The notes: a model not told the origin generated them from the sequence alone. Shown: positions 16,918-26,997, counted from the first letter of the stretch. The stretch: DNA of 64,000 nt from Streptomyces bluensis (GCF_014650715.1 NZ_BMVM01000012.1:124001-188000); one strand, 5' to 3'. A program made the numbers and translations.

Positions 16918-18216
16918 CTAACTGGTGGGCCGCAGGGCTCCGGGGACACCCTTGGGAGCAGAGGCGGCTCCGCCCGCGAGGAAGGCGCTCCAGCCCCGCG
17001 CCGGAGCCTCGCCGACCTCAAGGGTGCGCAGCCTGTCCAGGGTCTCGGGGTCCTGGGCGTCCAGCCAGTCGGCGAGCTGCCTGAAGGAGACACAGCGCAC
17101 CTCGGCCCTCGTACAGACCGCCTTGATGGTCTCTTCGACGGCGCGCATATAGGCACCGCCGTTCCAGGACTCGAAGTGGTTGCCGATGATCAGGGGCGCG
17201 CGATTGCCGTGGAAGGCGCGCTCGAAGCCCTTGAGCAGGCCGTCACGGTACTGGTTGCCCCAGTAGGTGTGCATGGCCGGGTCGCCGGCGCGTGCCCGGG
17301 ACTGGCTCGCGTAGAAGTTGTAGTCCATCGTCAGCGTCTCGAAATCACGGCCGGGGACGGGGACCATCTGCATCGACAGCTCCCACAGCCCGCCCTTCTT
17401 CTTGGGCCAGACCTGCTCGGTGACGCCGCTGGTGTCGTAGCGGAAGCCCAGCTCAGCGGCTGCCCGCACGAAGTTCCGCTGCCCTTCGAGGCAGGGTGTG
17501 CGGGCACCGACGAGTTCCCTGTCGTAGTCGAAGGGCAGCGGCTCCTCCTGCGCCAGGCCCGTGTTGGTCTTCCAGGACTTCACAAAAGCCTTGGCCTGGG
17601 CGATCTCGCTCTTCCAGTCGTCCACCGACCACTCGTCGACCCCACCCCCCGGGCCACAGAAGTGGCCGTTGAAGTGGGTCCCGATCTCGTTGCCCTCCAG
17701 CCACGCGCCACGCAACTGGGCCACGGTGTCCCGGATGCCGCGGATGTCGTTGAAGCCGATGTCCGAGCTGCCCGGCGCGTGCTGCGGCGGCCGGTACAGC
17801 TCGCGCTTCCCGCCCGGCAGCATGTACACGCCGCTCAGGAAGTACGTCATCGTCGCGTTGTTGGCCCTGGCCACCTTGCGGAAGCGGGAGAACAGCCGCT
17901 GGCTGTCCTCGCCCGCGCCGTCCCACGAGAAGACCACGAACTGCGGCGGCTTCCGACCCGGTGCGAGCCGCTCCGGTCCGGGCTGCCCCGGCCGACCGGG
18001 TTGCGGGCCGGTGTACGCGGTGGAGCCGTCACCGATCAGGCGCACGCCGTCCTTGGGTGCCGGCGCCGGAACGGCCCTCTTCGGGCCGTGCGCGCCTTCT
18101 CTGGGAACCCCGCCATCGGTGCGGGCGCCGGTGTCGCCGGTCACGCAACCGGCGAGTGCCGCGGAACAGACCGCGACGAGTGCGGCACCCGCGGCGATCC
18201 TGTGGGTGGCGTCCAT
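16918..18216 (-). CDS. Secreted lipoprotein with polysaccharide-deacetylase-like fold
   Basis: A 432-residue exported lipoprotein: signal sequence (IAAGAALVAVCSAALAGC) with lipobox LAGC, then a Pro-rich linker. The catalytic-type domain has FVVFSWDGAGED in the place of the NodB TFDDG motif and EIGTHFNGHF in the place of the zinc-binding HxxxH motif, so it may deacetylate a cell-wall or extracellular glycan. The motifs deviate from classic CE4, hence substrate and activity are uncertain. It starts with ATG and ends 36 bases before the Fic-like gene's start, so the two minus-strand genes may share a transcript. Confidence 0.8.
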   Translation of the reverse strand: MDATHRIAAGAALVAVCSAALAGCVTGDTGARTDGGVPREGAHGPKRAVPAPAPKDGVRLIGDGSTAYTGPQPGRPGQPGPERLAPGRKPPQFVVFSWDGAGEDSQRLFSRFRKVARANNATMTYFLSGVYMLPGGKRELYRPPQHAPGSSDIGFNDIRGIRDTVAQLRGAWLEGNEIGTHFNGHFCGPGGGVDEWSVDDWKSEIAQAKAFVKSWKTNTGLAQEEPLPFDYDRELVGARTPCLEGQRNFVRAAAELGFRYDTSGVTEQVWPKKKGGLWELSMQMVPVPGRDFETLTMDYNFYASQSRARAGDPAMHTYWGNQYRDGLLKGFERAFHGNRAPLIIGNHFESWNGGAYMRAVEETIKAVCTRAEVRCVSFRQLADWLDAQDPETLDRLRTLEVGEAPARGWSAFLAGGAASAPKGVPGALRPTS

Positions 18217-18556
18217 CCTCGGCCCACCTTCTTCCTTCAGTCAGGGCAACCCGGTGAGGGAGTTCGCCGCGCCATCCGAAAGGCGCGCCGACTCCTTCAC
18301 GGAGACAAAGTCGCACGACCGCGGAAAAGAATTTGTATGACAAGCCGATGAAAATCCACATTCACTCGACGGGGTGATCTACTCACCCATTTGCCACTTT
18401 TGGACCCACACTTCCTTTACTCTGCATTACGATTCGTTTACTGATTGTTGAGATATCCCGCCGCTGTACGCCGTGACCCACGGCCGCGACCCGACCCCGC
18501 CCGAGAGCGGGGACCACCTGTTCCGCGACCGCGCCGCCCCGGAGGAGACGGGAACC
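18217..18556. other. AT-rich divergent promoter region
   Basis: Separates the deacetylase-like gene from the SulP-carbonic anhydrase gene. The stretch 18320-18460 is clearly AT-rich for this genome and should carry both promoters. No dyad operator stands out. Confidence 0.45.
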
Positions 18557-20917
18557 ATGTCAGCCTGCGTCCCCACCCGCGCCGAAGACCCGACTCGGGC
18601 CAAGCGCACCCATCCGCCCCACAGCCCCCCGCCGGGCCCACACCGTCCGTTCCGCATCGCGAGCGCCGACGTCTCCGCGTCACTCGCGGTCTTCCTGATC
18701 GCCCTTCCCTTGTCCCTCGGCATCGCCCTCGCCACGGGCGCGCCCCTCCAGGCCGGCCTGGTCGCCGCCGCCGTCGGCGGCCTCGTCGCCGGACGTCTCG
18801 GCGGCTCACCGCTCCAGGTCAGCGGTCCCGCCGCCGGCCTCACCGTCGTCACCGCCGAGCTCATCCAGCAATACGGCTGGCGGGCCACCTGCGCCATCAC
18901 CATCGCCGCCGGACTCGCCCAGCTCGGCCTGGGCTGCCTGCGCGTGGCCCGCACGGCGCTCGCCGTCAGCCCCGCGATCGTGCACGGCATGCTCGCCGGC
19001 ATCGGCATCACCATCGCCGTCGCCCAGCTGCACATCGTGCTCGGCGGGACCCCGCAGAGCGCCGTCCTCGACAACCTCCGCGCGCTGCCCGCCCAGCTGG
19101 CACAGCTGCGTCCGGCCGCCCTGTCTATAAGCGCGCTGACCCTCGCCGTGCTGCTCGCATGGCCGCGGATTCCCGGGCGCGCCGGGCAGGCGCTGCGCCG
19201 GGTCCCGGCCGCACTCGTCGCCGTCACCCTGGCCACCGCGGCAGCCTCCCTGGCAGGACTGAGCCTGCCCAAGGTCGACCTGCCGTCCTGGCGCAGCCAC
19301 GCCCTGGCCGGAATGCCCGAAGGATCGGCGCTCGGTCTGGTCGCCGCGGTCCTCACCATCACACTGGTGTGCAGCGTGCAGTCACTGCTCGGTGCCGTCG
19401 CCGTGGACAAGCTGGCGGCGGGGCGGCCGGGCGTGCCCCGCTCGGACCTGGACCGTGAGCTGCTCGGCCAGGGTGCGGCCAACGTCGTCTCGGGAGCGCT
19501 CGGCGGGCTGCCCATCGCCGGGGTCGCCGTACGGAGTTCGGCGAACGTGCACTCCGGCGCCGTGAGCCGGAACTCCACAATGCTGCATGGCGTTTGGGTA
19601 GTAGTAGCCACGCTGCTGATGGTCCCCGTCCTTGAGCTGATCCCCCTCGCATCGCTCGCCGCCCTGGTGATGGCCGTCGGCATCCAGATGGTGTCCCTGC
19701 ACCACATCCGCACGGTCACCCGCCACCGAGAGGCGCTGGTGTACGCCGTCACCACGCTCGGCGTCGTCGTCCTGGGCGTCCTGGAGGGCGTGGCCCTGGG
19801 CATCGCCGTGGCCGTCGGCGTCTCCCTGCACCGCCTCGCCCGCACCCGCATCACACACGTCGAGACAGAGGGGGTCCACTACGTACGTGTACGCGGCCAG
19901 TTGACGTTCCTCGCGGTGCCCCGGCTCAGCCGGGCCCTCCACCTGGTGCCCCACGGGACCGAAGCCGTCGTGGAGCTGGACGGCTCGTTCATGGACCACG
20001 CGGCGTTCGAGACGCTGCAGGACTGGCAGAACACACACACCGCACAGGGCGGCTCCGTCGAGCTCACCGGGCGCGCGGGCACCCGTATCGCGGAACCCGC
20101 CGAGATCTCCGGATGCCGGTGCCGCCCCTGGACGCCCTGGCGCAACCACCACTGCCAGGACCCGGGAACCGTGGCACCGGGTGACCGGACAGGTGAAGAC
20201 ACCGGCGGTTCCGGCCGGCCCAGCGGGCAGCAGCTGGCGCGCGGCATCAGCGCCTTCCAGCGGAACACCGCCCCACTGGTGCGCGATGAGCTGGCCCGGC
20301 TCGCGCGCGAAGGACAGCGGCCCTCGCAGTTGTTCCTCACCTGCGCGGACTCACGGCTCGTCACGTCGATGATCACCTCCAGTGGACCCGGCGACCTCTT
20401 CGTCGTCCGCAATGTGGGGAACCTCGTCCCCCTGCCCGGCGAGGAGAGCGGGGACGACTCGGTGGCCGCGGCGATCGAGTACGCGGTGGACGTACTGAAG
20501 GTGCGGTCCATCACGGTGTGCGGGCACTCCGGCTGCGGAGCGATGCAGGCACTGCTGAAAACGGAGCCCGGGGGCACCCGGACGCCGCTCAAGCGGTGGC
20601 TGCGGCACGGACGGCCCAGTCTGGAGCGCGCGGCGGACATAAGCCGTCCCGGCGCGCGGCTGGCCGGGCGGGCACCCGCCGACGCGGTCGAGCAGCTCTG
20701 CCTGACCAATGTGGTCCAGCAGTTGGAGCACCTCCGGGCGCACGAATCCGTGGCGCAGGCCCTGAAGGAGAGAACGCTGGAGCTGCACGGGATGTACTTC
20801 CACGTGGGCGAGGCACAGGCGTATCTGCTGACCGGCACGGACGGGACGGAGGTGTTCGACCACGTGGACGCGTCCGAGAACGCGAGCGTGGTGGAGGATC
20901 TGCACCGTTCCGCGTGA
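18557..20917 (+). CDS. SulP-family transporter fused to beta-carbonic anhydrase
   Basis: A 786-residue fusion. Residues about 35-400 are a SulP/SLC26 transporter (about 11-12 membrane segments; PLSLGIALATGAP, SGPAAGLTVVTAEL). A short STAS-like region follows to about 510. After a Cys/His/Pro-rich linker comes a complete beta-carbonic anhydrase: Cys596 with the Asp598-Arg600 dyad (CADSR) and His657 and Cys660 (HSGCG). Such fusions are thought to take up bicarbonate or sulfate coupled to CO2/HCO3- interconversion on the cytoplasmic side. The ATG is chosen for the GGGAA just before it; a GTG 84 bases upstream is in frame. It is a single-gene unit. Confidence 0.93.
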   Translation: MSACVPTRAEDPTRAKRTHPPHSPPPGPHRPFRIASADVSASLAVFLIALPLSLGIALATGAPLQAGLVAAAVGGLVAGRLGGSPLQVSGPAAGLTVVTAELIQQYGWRATCAITIAAGLAQLGLGCLRVARTALAVSPAIVHGMLAGIGITIAVAQLHIVLGGTPQSAVLDNLRALPAQLAQLRPAALSISALTLAVLLAWPRIPGRAGQALRRVPAALVAVTLATAAASLAGLSLPKVDLPSWRSHALAGMPEGSALGLVAAVLTITLVCSVQSLLGAVAVDKLAAGRPGVPRSDLDRELLGQGAANVVSGALGGLPIAGVAVRSSANVHSGAVSRNSTMLHGVWVVVATLLMVPVLELIPLASLAALVMAVGIQMVSLHHIRTVTRHREALVYAVTTLGVVVLGVLEGVALGIAVAVGVSLHRLARTRITHVETEGVHYVRVRGQLTFLAVPRLSRALHLVPHGTEAVVELDGSFMDHAAFETLQDWQNTHTAQGGSVELTGRAGTRIAEPAEISGCRCRPWTPWRNHHCQDPGTVAPGDRTGEDTGGSGRPSGQQLARGISAFQRNTAPLVRDELARLAREGQRPSQLFLTCADSRLVTSMITSSGPGDLFVVRNVGNLVPLPGEESGDDSVAAAIEYAVDVLKVRSITVCGHSGCGAMQALLKTEPGGTRTPLKRWLRHGRPSLERAADISRPGARLAGRAPADAVEQLCLTNVVQQLEHLRAHESVAQALKERTLELHGMYFHVGEAQAYLLTGTDGTEVFDHVDASENASVVEDLHRSA

Positions 20918-21315
20918 CCCCGAGAGGACGCGACGCCCAGGGAGAAGGCTTGCCCGGGCCCGACGACGGGACGAACCCGCGCACCGCATTGCGGCCGCCC
21001 GAACCGACCACCCCGGCCGGCACACCCAGCCGGTCACCCCGGCCGACCACCCCGGCCGACCACCCCGGTCGGCAGACACCAGTCGGCTGACCCCGGCAAC
21101 GTCGCTTCGCCCCCTCCCCTGCCCAGCACGAGGCCGGTCCCACCCCGGCAGGTGAACCCCGCACACGCGCCGTCCGTGAGCATGGGTGGCACCCGCCGGG
21201 GAGCCACCCGCCCACAGGTCTAAACCAATTCACCGGACGGCCCTTGTCATCGAGGGTCCGGGTCTGATGAGCTGTGGCCTGGGACACAACGGACACCCTG
21301 GGAAAGGGAGATGTC
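20918..21315. other. Intergenic region before acsA
   Basis: Contains a run of imperfect repeats (21004-21097) and then the acsA promoter region. No gene is supported here. Confidence 0.4.
21004..21097. repeat. Imperfect CCGACCACCCCGG repeats
   Basis: About six imperfect copies of a CCGACCACCCCGG-like unit, some truncated to CCGGTCACCCCGG. They lie between the SulP-carbonic anhydrase stop and the acsA promoter region. Confidence 0.7.
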
Positions 21316-23271
21316 GTGAGCAACGAATCCTTGGCCAACCTGCTCAAGGAAGAGCGCAGGTTCGCGCCCCCCGCCGACCTGGCCGCGAACGCCAACGTCA
21401 CCGCGGAGGCGTATGAACAGGCCAAGGCTGACAGGCTCGGCTTCTGGGCCGAGCAGGCCCGCAGGCTGACCTGGGCCAAGGAGCCGACCGAGATCCTTGA
21501 CTGGTCGAATCCGCCGTTCGCGAAGTGGTTCGAGGACGGCAAGCTCAACGTGGCGTACAACTGCGTGGACCGGCACGTCGAGGCCGGGCACGGCGACCGC
21601 GTCGCCCTCCACTTCGAGGGCGAACCCGGCGACAGCCGCGCCATCACCTACGCCGAGCTCAAGGACGAGGTCTCCAAGGCCGCGAACGCGCTGCTGGAGC
21701 TGGGCGTTCAGGCCGGCGACCGGGTCGCCGTCTACATGCCGATGATCCCCGAGACGGCGATCGCGATGCTCGCCTGCGCCCGCGTCGGCGCCGCGCACTC
21801 CGTGGTCTTCGGCGGCTTCTCCGCGGACGCGCTCGCGACCCGTATCCAGGACGCCGACGCCCGGGTCGTCATCACCTCCGACGGCGGCTACCGCCGCGGC
21901 AAGCCCTCCGCGCTCAAGCCCGCGGTCGACGACGCCGTCGACCGCGTGGACAACGTGGAGCACGTCCTCGTCGTCCGCCGCACGGGCCAGGAGGTCGCCT
22001 GGACCGAGGGCCGCGACGTGTGGTGGCACGAGATCGTGGAGCGCCAGTCCGCCGAGCACACACCCGAGGCGTTCGACGCCGAACACCCGCTCTTCATCCT
22101 CTACACCTCGGGCACGACGGGTAAGCCGAAGGGCATCCTGCACACCTCCGGCGGCTACCTCACCCAGACGGCGTACACGCACCACGCCGTCTTCGACCTG
22201 AAGCCCGAAACGGACGTGTACTGGTGCACGGCCGACGTCGGCTGGGTGACCGGCCACTCGTACATCGTGTACGGGCCGCTGGCGAACGGCGCGACGCAGG
22301 TCATGTACGAGGGCACGCCGGACACCCCGCACCAGGGCCGCTTCTGGGAGATCGTGCAGAAGTACGGCGTCACCATCCTCTACACGGCGCCGACGGCGAT
22401 CCGTACGTTCATGAAGTGGGGCGACGACATCCCCGCGAAGTTCGACCTGTCCTCCCTGCGCGTGCTGGGCTCGGTCGGTGAGCCGATCAACCCCGAGGCA
22501 TGGATCTGGTACCGCAAGAACATCGGCGCGGACAGGACGCCGGTCGTGGACACCTGGTGGCAGACCGAGACGGGCTCGATGATGATCTCCCCGCTGCCCG
22601 GTGTCACCGAGACCAAGCCCGGCTCCGCGCAGACGCCGCTGCCCGGCATCTCCGCGACCGTCGTAGACGACGAGGCGAACGAGGTGCCCAACGGCGGCGG
22701 TGGCTACCTGGTCCTCACCGAACCGTGGCCGTCGATGCTGCGCACCATCTGGGGCGACGACCAGCGGTTCATCGACACCTACTGGTCACGTTTCGAGGGC
22801 AAGTACTTCGCCGGGGACGGCGCCAAGAAGGACGACGACGGGGACGTCTGGCTCCTCGGGCGCGTCGACGACGTCATGCTCGTCTCCGGCCACAACATCT
22901 CCACCACCGAGGTGGAGTCGGCGCTGGTGTCCCACCCGTCGGTCGCGGAGGCGGCCGTGGTCGGCGCCGCCGACGAGACCACGGGGCAGGCGATCGTGGC
23001 GTTCGTGATCCTGCGCGGCACCGCGGCGGAGACCGAGGACCTGGTGGCCGAACTGCGCAACCACGTGGGCACGACCCTCGGCCCCATCGCCAAGCCGAAG
23101 CGGATTCTGCCGGTCGCGGAGCTGCCCAAGACCCGCTCCGGGAAGATCATGCGGCGGCTGCTGCGTGACGTGGCGGAGAACCGGCAGCTCGGAGACGTCA
23201 CGACGCTGACGGACTCGACGGTGATGGACCTGATCCAGGCCAAGCTGCCGGCAGCACCGAGCGAGGACTGA
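21316..23271 (+). CDS. acsA: Acetyl-CoA synthetase (AMP-forming)
   Basis: Converts acetate, ATP and CoA to acetyl-CoA through acetyl-AMP. The 651 residues match the family length. Signature P-loop-like motif YTSGTTGKPKG, the WWQTETG motif, the GRVDD hinge and the C-terminal PKTRSGKIMRR, whose Lys is the usual site of inactivating acetylation, are all present. GTG start with AAGGGAG upstream. Transcribed alone and followed by a strong terminator. Confidence 0.97.
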   Translation: MSNESLANLLKEERRFAPPADLAANANVTAEAYEQAKADRLGFWAEQARRLTWAKEPTEILDWSNPPFAKWFEDGKLNVAYNCVDRHVEAGHGDRVALHFEGEPGDSRAITYAELKDEVSKAANALLELGVQAGDRVAVYMPMIPETAIAMLACARVGAAHSVVFGGFSADALATRIQDADARVVITSDGGYRRGKPSALKPAVDDAVDRVDNVEHVLVVRRTGQEVAWTEGRDVWWHEIVERQSAEHTPEAFDAEHPLFILYTSGTTGKPKGILHTSGGYLTQTAYTHHAVFDLKPETDVYWCTADVGWVTGHSYIVYGPLANGATQVMYEGTPDTPHQGRFWEIVQKYGVTILYTAPTAIRTFMKWGDDIPAKFDLSSLRVLGSVGEPINPEAWIWYRKNIGADRTPVVDTWWQTETGSMMISPLPGVTETKPGSAQTPLPGISATVVDDEANEVPNGGGGYLVLTEPWPSMLRTIWGDDQRFIDTYWSRFEGKYFAGDGAKKDDDGDVWLLGRVDDVMLVSGHNISTTEVESALVSHPSVAEAAVVGAADETTGQAIVAFVILRGTAAETEDLVAELRNHVGTTLGPIAKPKRILPVAELPKTRSGKIMRRLLRDVAENRQLGDVTTLTDSTVMDLIQAKLPAAPSED

Positions 23272-23368
23272 CCACGGGCGGCGACTGAGCACGGCCGAGG
23301 ACTGCCACGAGGACTGCCCATGGCCGGCGGCTGAGCACGGCCGACGGCGGGCAGGTTCGTACGGTCCT

Positions 23369-23405
23369 GAAAGGGGCACCCGGCGGCACAGCGGGTGCCC
23401 CTTTC
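23369..23405 (+). terminator. Terminator of acsA
   Basis: 14-bp perfect arms (23369-23382 and 23392-23405; GAAAGGGGCACCCG) around a 9-base loop, ending in CCCCTTTC, 97 bases past the stop. The stretch between stop and hairpin holds degenerate CGAGGACTG/GGCTGAGCACGGCCG repeats. Confidence 0.85.
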
Positions 23406-23583
23406 GCGTCCCCGGCGCCCGCGCTCGACGTGCGGGATCACCTGGCCCGGGGGCGCATGGATGGGTTCCCGCACAGTTAGGTAAAGTAAGAAGCCCGTCA
23501 ACAACACGAAAAGATGCTGAAGGTGCGCCGGGAAGTCTGGTCGGCAGGTGATTCGTCCTGCCCACCGACCGGAGGTCCCCGCC

Positions 23584-24990
23584 ATGCCCGCCCCCCGCAC
23601 CACCACCAGCGCCCGTAAGTTCCTCGGCCGTCTCTCGCTGCCCGAGCGGAACTTCGTCGCGGACGCGCTACGGACGGAGACGGTCGGCGGTGTGCTGCTC
23701 CTGGCAGCGGCGGTCGTCGCGCTGATCTGGGCGAACGTGCCTGCCCTGCACAGCAGTTACGAAGCCGTGCGCGACTTCCACATCGGGCCGGGCTCTCTCG
23801 GCCTCGACCTCTCCATCGAGCACTGGGCGGCCGACGGACTGCTCGCGGTCTTCTTCTTCGTCGCGGGCATCGAACTCAAACGCGAACTGGTGGCCGGTGA
23901 CCTGCGGGACCCGAAAGCGGCCCTGCTCCCCGTCGTCGCCGCGCTCTGCGGGATGGCCGTGCCCGCGCTCGTCTACACGGTCACGAACGTCATCGGCGGC
24001 GGCTCGCTCGTCGGCTGGGCCGTGCCCACCGCCACCGACATCGCCTTCGCACTCGCCGTCCTCGCCGTCATCGGGACCTCCCTGCCCTCCGCCCTGCGCG
24101 CCTTCCTGCTCACGCTCGCCGTCGTCGACGACCTGTTCGCGATCCTGATCATCGCCGTCTTCTTCACCTCCGACATCAACTTCGTCGCGCTCGCCGGCGC
24201 CGTCGTCGGCCTCATCGTCTTCTGGCTGCTCATCAGGAAGGGCATACGCGGCTGGTACGTGTACGTACCGCTCGCGCTCGTCATCTGGGGGCTGATGTAC
24301 AACAGCGGCATCCACGCCACCATCGCCGGTGTCGCCATGGGTCTGATGCTGCGCTGCACAAGGCGCGAGGGCGAGTCCCGCTCCCCCGGCGAGTCCATCG
24401 AGCACCTCGTACGCCCTCTCTCGGCGGGCCTCGCCGTGCCGTTGTTCGCCCTGTTCAGCGCGGGTGTCGCGGTCTCCGGCAGCGCGCTCGGCGAGGTGTT
24501 CACCCAGCCCGAGACGCTCGGTATCGTCCTCGGACTCGTCGTCGGCAAGGCGCTCGGCATCTTCGGGGGCACCTGGCTGACGGCCCGTTTCACCAGGGCC
24601 TCGCTCAGTGAGGATCTCTCCTGGCCGGACGTCTTCGCGGTCGCCACGCTGGCCGGCATCGGCTTCACCGTCTCGCTGCTCATCGGTGAACTCGCCTTCG
24701 AAGGCACTCCGGAGCTCACCGACAAGGCCAAGGCCTCCGTGCTCGTCGGCTCCCTCATCGCGGCCATGCTGGCGACCGTGCTACTGAAGGTGCGGAACGC
24801 CAAGTACCGCGCCCTGTACGAGGCGGAGGAGCGCGACGAGGACCTCGACGGCATCCCCGACATCTACGAACAGGACAACCCCGCCTACCACCTGCGTATG
24901 GCCGAGATCTACGAGCGCAAGGCCGCCGAGCACCGGAGGCTTGCCGAAGTCTCGGGCGGGGCAAGCGAGGGGGACGACGGTCCGGCATGA
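23584..24990 (+). CDS. nhaA: Na+/H+ antiporter NhaA
   Basis: Electrogenic sodium-proton antiporter, 468 residues, 11-12 membrane segments. Contains PTATDIAFALAVL and the paired ion-binding aspartates (LAVVDDLFAILIIA). The charged C-terminal tail (EERDEDLDGIPDIYEQDN and following) is an actinobacterial extension. The start is the ATG after GGAGGT; a longer ATG upstream lacks a site. It lies 131 bases before the holin-like gene on the same strand. Confidence 0.95.
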   Translation: MPAPRTTTSARKFLGRLSLPERNFVADALRTETVGGVLLLAAAVVALIWANVPALHSSYEAVRDFHIGPGSLGLDLSIEHWAADGLLAVFFFVAGIELKRELVAGDLRDPKAALLPVVAALCGMAVPALVYTVTNVIGGGSLVGWAVPTATDIAFALAVLAVIGTSLPSALRAFLLTLAVVDDLFAILIIAVFFTSDINFVALAGAVVGLIVFWLLIRKGIRGWYVYVPLALVIWGLMYNSGIHATIAGVAMGLMLRCTRREGESRSPGESIEHLVRPLSAGLAVPLFALFSAGVAVSGSALGEVFTQPETLGIVLGLVVGKALGIFGGTWLTARFTRASLSEDLSWPDVFAVATLAGIGFTVSLLIGELAFEGTPELTDKAKASVLVGSLIAAMLATVLLKVRNAKYRALYEAEERDEDLDGIPDIYEQDNPAYHLRMAEIYERKAAEHRRLAEVSGGASEGDDGPA

Positions 24991-25121
24991 TCTGACAGGA
25001 CCGCACAAAACCGCAGGCACCCCCAGACCGTACGAAGGACCGCACGCGCGGCGAACGGCCCGTTCCGTACGGCGGTCCCACAGCCCCGGGGAGGCCGAGG
25101 ACGCAAGTGAGGGAGACTTCG

Positions 25122-25601
25122 ATGAGCGCACCCGACGGCAGCCCGGTCGGCGCCGAACGCAGCATCGGCCAACTGTTCGCCACGGCGACCACCGAGATGT
25201 CCGCGCTGGTGCACGACGAGATCGCGCTGGCCAAGGCCCAGCTCAAGCACGACGTCAAGCGCGGCGCGATGGGCGGCGGGGCGTTCGCGGCGGCCGGCGC
25301 GGTGCTGCTCTTCTCCCTGCCGATGCTGAACTTCGCCCTCGCGTACGGCATCCGGACCTGGAGCGGCTGGAACCTCGCGGTCTGCTTCCTGCTGTCGTTC
25401 GCGGCCAACGTGCTGGTCGCCGGACTCCTCGCACTGATCGGTGTCGCCTTCGCCAAGAAGGCCAAGAAGGGACAGGGCCCGCAGAAGGTCGCCTCCTCCA
25501 TGAAGGAGACCGCGGGTGTCCTGCAGAACGCCAAGCCGCACCCCCGTCGGCCCAGCCAGGCCGACGCCCCCGTCGAGGCTGTGGCACGCTCGTCCTCATG
25601 A
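25122..25601 (+). CDS. Holin-X-like membrane protein (DUF1469 / phage holin family)
   Basis: A 159-residue protein with two hydrophobic segments (GGGAFAAAGAVLLFSLPMLNF and LAVCFLLSFAANVLVAGLLAL) after an amphipathic N-terminus (ATTEMSALVHDEIALAKAQL). This is the Actinobacterial holin-X / DUF1469 pattern; despite the name these are chromosomal proteins of unknown function, not phage genes. The ATG is preceded by GGGAG. Its stop overlaps the next start (ATGA), so it is translationally coupled to the hydrolase. Confidence 0.85.
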   Translation: MSAPDGSPVGAERSIGQLFATATTEMSALVHDEIALAKAQLKHDVKRGAMGGGAFAAAGAVLLFSLPMLNFALAYGIRTWSGWNLAVCFLLSFAANVLVAGLLALIGVAFAKKAKKGQGPQKVASSMKETAGVLQNAKPHPRRPSQADAPVEAVARSSS

Positions 25602-26635
25602 CGGACCCCGCCACCCCTTCGGACACCCCGGCATCCTCGGCGTCCTCGGCCTCCTCGGCGTCTTCCGAGGTCCCGGCCTCCCCGCCGGCCGCGGCCTCCG
25701 GGACCTCCGCCGCGCCGCCCGCCTCAGTCGTACGGCTGGACGTGCCCGGCGCGAAGGTGGCGCACCGGGACGTCGCGGCCAACGGCGCGCGCTTCCACAT
25801 CGCCGAGCTGGGTGACGGACCGCTGGTCCTGCTGCTGCACGGTTTCCCGCAGTTCTGGTGGACGTGGCGGCATCAGCTGGTCGCCCTCGCCGATGCCGGC
25901 TACCGGGCCGTGGCGATGGATCTGCGGGGCGTCGGCGGCAGCGACCGTACGCCCCGCGGCTACGACCCCGCCAACCTGGCCCTCGACATCACCGGAGTCG
26001 TGCGGTCCCTCGGGGAGCCCGACGCCGCGCTGGTCGGCCACGACCTCGGCGGCTACCTGGCGTGGACGGCCGCCGTGATGCGCCCCAAGCTCGTACGGCG
26101 GCTCGCGGTCGCCTCGATGCCGCACCCCAGGCGCTGGCGCTCGGCCATGCTGTCGGACGTCAAGCAGACGGCCGCCGGCTCCTACATCTGGGGCTTCCAG
26201 CGGCCCTGGATCCCCGAGCGGCAGCTCACCGCCGACGACGGAGCCCTGGTGGGCCGGCTGGTGCGGGACTGGTCGGGGCCGCGGCTGCCGGACGACGAGA
26301 CCGTGGAGACGTACCAGCGCGCCATGTGCATCCCGTCGACGGCGCACTGCTCGATCGAGCCGTACCGGTGGATGGTCCGCTCGATGGCCCGCCCGGACGG
26401 CATCCAGTTCAACCGCCGTATGAAGCGCCCGGTGCGCGTGCCCACCCTGCACCTGCACGGCTCGCTGGACCCCGTGTTGCGCACCCGGAGCGCGGCCGGC
26501 TCCGGAGAGTACGTCGAGGCCCCGTACCGCTGGCGTCTGTTCGACGGTCTGGGGCACTTCCCGCACGAGGAGGACCCGGTCGCGTTCTCGACCGAACTGA
26601 TCAACTGGCTGAAGGATCCCGAACCCGATCGGTGA
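25598..26635 (+). CDS. Alpha/beta-fold hydrolase, epoxide-hydrolase-like
   Basis: 345 residues. The oxyanion motif HGFPQFWWTW and the nucleophile elbow VGHDLGGYLAW carry Asp rather than Ser as nucleophile, typical of epoxide hydrolases and haloalkane dehalogenases. The acid (HGSLDPVL) and the catalytic His (GLGHFPHEE) are in place. The 45-residue N-terminus is an Ala/Ser/Pro-rich extension. The substrate is unknown. It overlaps the holin-X-like gene by four bases. Confidence 0.88.
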   Translation: MTDPATPSDTPASSASSASSASSEVPASPPAAASGTSAAPPASVVRLDVPGAKVAHRDVAANGARFHIAELGDGPLVLLLHGFPQFWWTWRHQLVALADAGYRAVAMDLRGVGGSDRTPRGYDPANLALDITGVVRSLGEPDAALVGHDLGGYLAWTAAVMRPKLVRRLAVASMPHPRRWRSAMLSDVKQTAAGSYIWGFQRPWIPERQLTADDGALVGRLVRDWSGPRLPDDETVETYQRAMCIPSTAHCSIEPYRWMVRSMARPDGIQFNRRMKRPVRVPTLHLHGSLDPVLRTRSAAGSGEYVEAPYRWRLFDGLGHFPHEEDPVAFSTELINWLKDPEPDR

Positions 26636-26817
26636 CCGTCCGGATGCGTCCTGTACCCGGACGGCACCCGGATGGGAACACCTGCCCCACACAGGTCCCC
26701 CGAAGGCCCCACGAACGTTTTACGAAGTTCCTGTGAACGGCCACATGCCTGGCGCATAGGCCAATTGGGGGGCTTGGGGGCGGTTATCGACCTTGGGGCA
26801 GGGGCAGAGGACGGGGT

Positions 26818-26997
26818 ATGGGCTGGACGCACGACTACAGTGACGCAGCACGCAACCGCCGCCCCGCCGCGGGCCTGAGCTCCCGTCAGGGAGGTGGTCC
26901 GCAGCTTTCGGGCGCGGACTCCCGGCTGGGCATTCCACACATTCTGCGCCGCCGGGCCCGCTGGGTCTCGGCGCGGCTGCGCCACGCGCGCGCCTGA
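26818..26997 (+). CDS. Possible 59-residue basic protein
   Basis: Small reading frame beginning MGWTHDYSDAARNRRP and ending in an Arg-rich helix (RRRARWVSARLRHARA). GAGG lies about 8 bases before the ATG and the surrounding 460 bases have no other gene. Codon bias is only moderately strong. I do not recognise a family; it may be a small conserved Streptomyces protein or chance. Confidence 0.45.
   Translation: MGWTHDYSDAARNRRPAAGLSSRQGGGPQLSGADSRLGIPHILRRRARWVSARLRHARA

Noticed and set aside
25122..25601. Prophage remnant from the holin-like gene
   Set aside because: No other phage genes nearby; the DUF1469/holin-X family is ordinary chromosomal.
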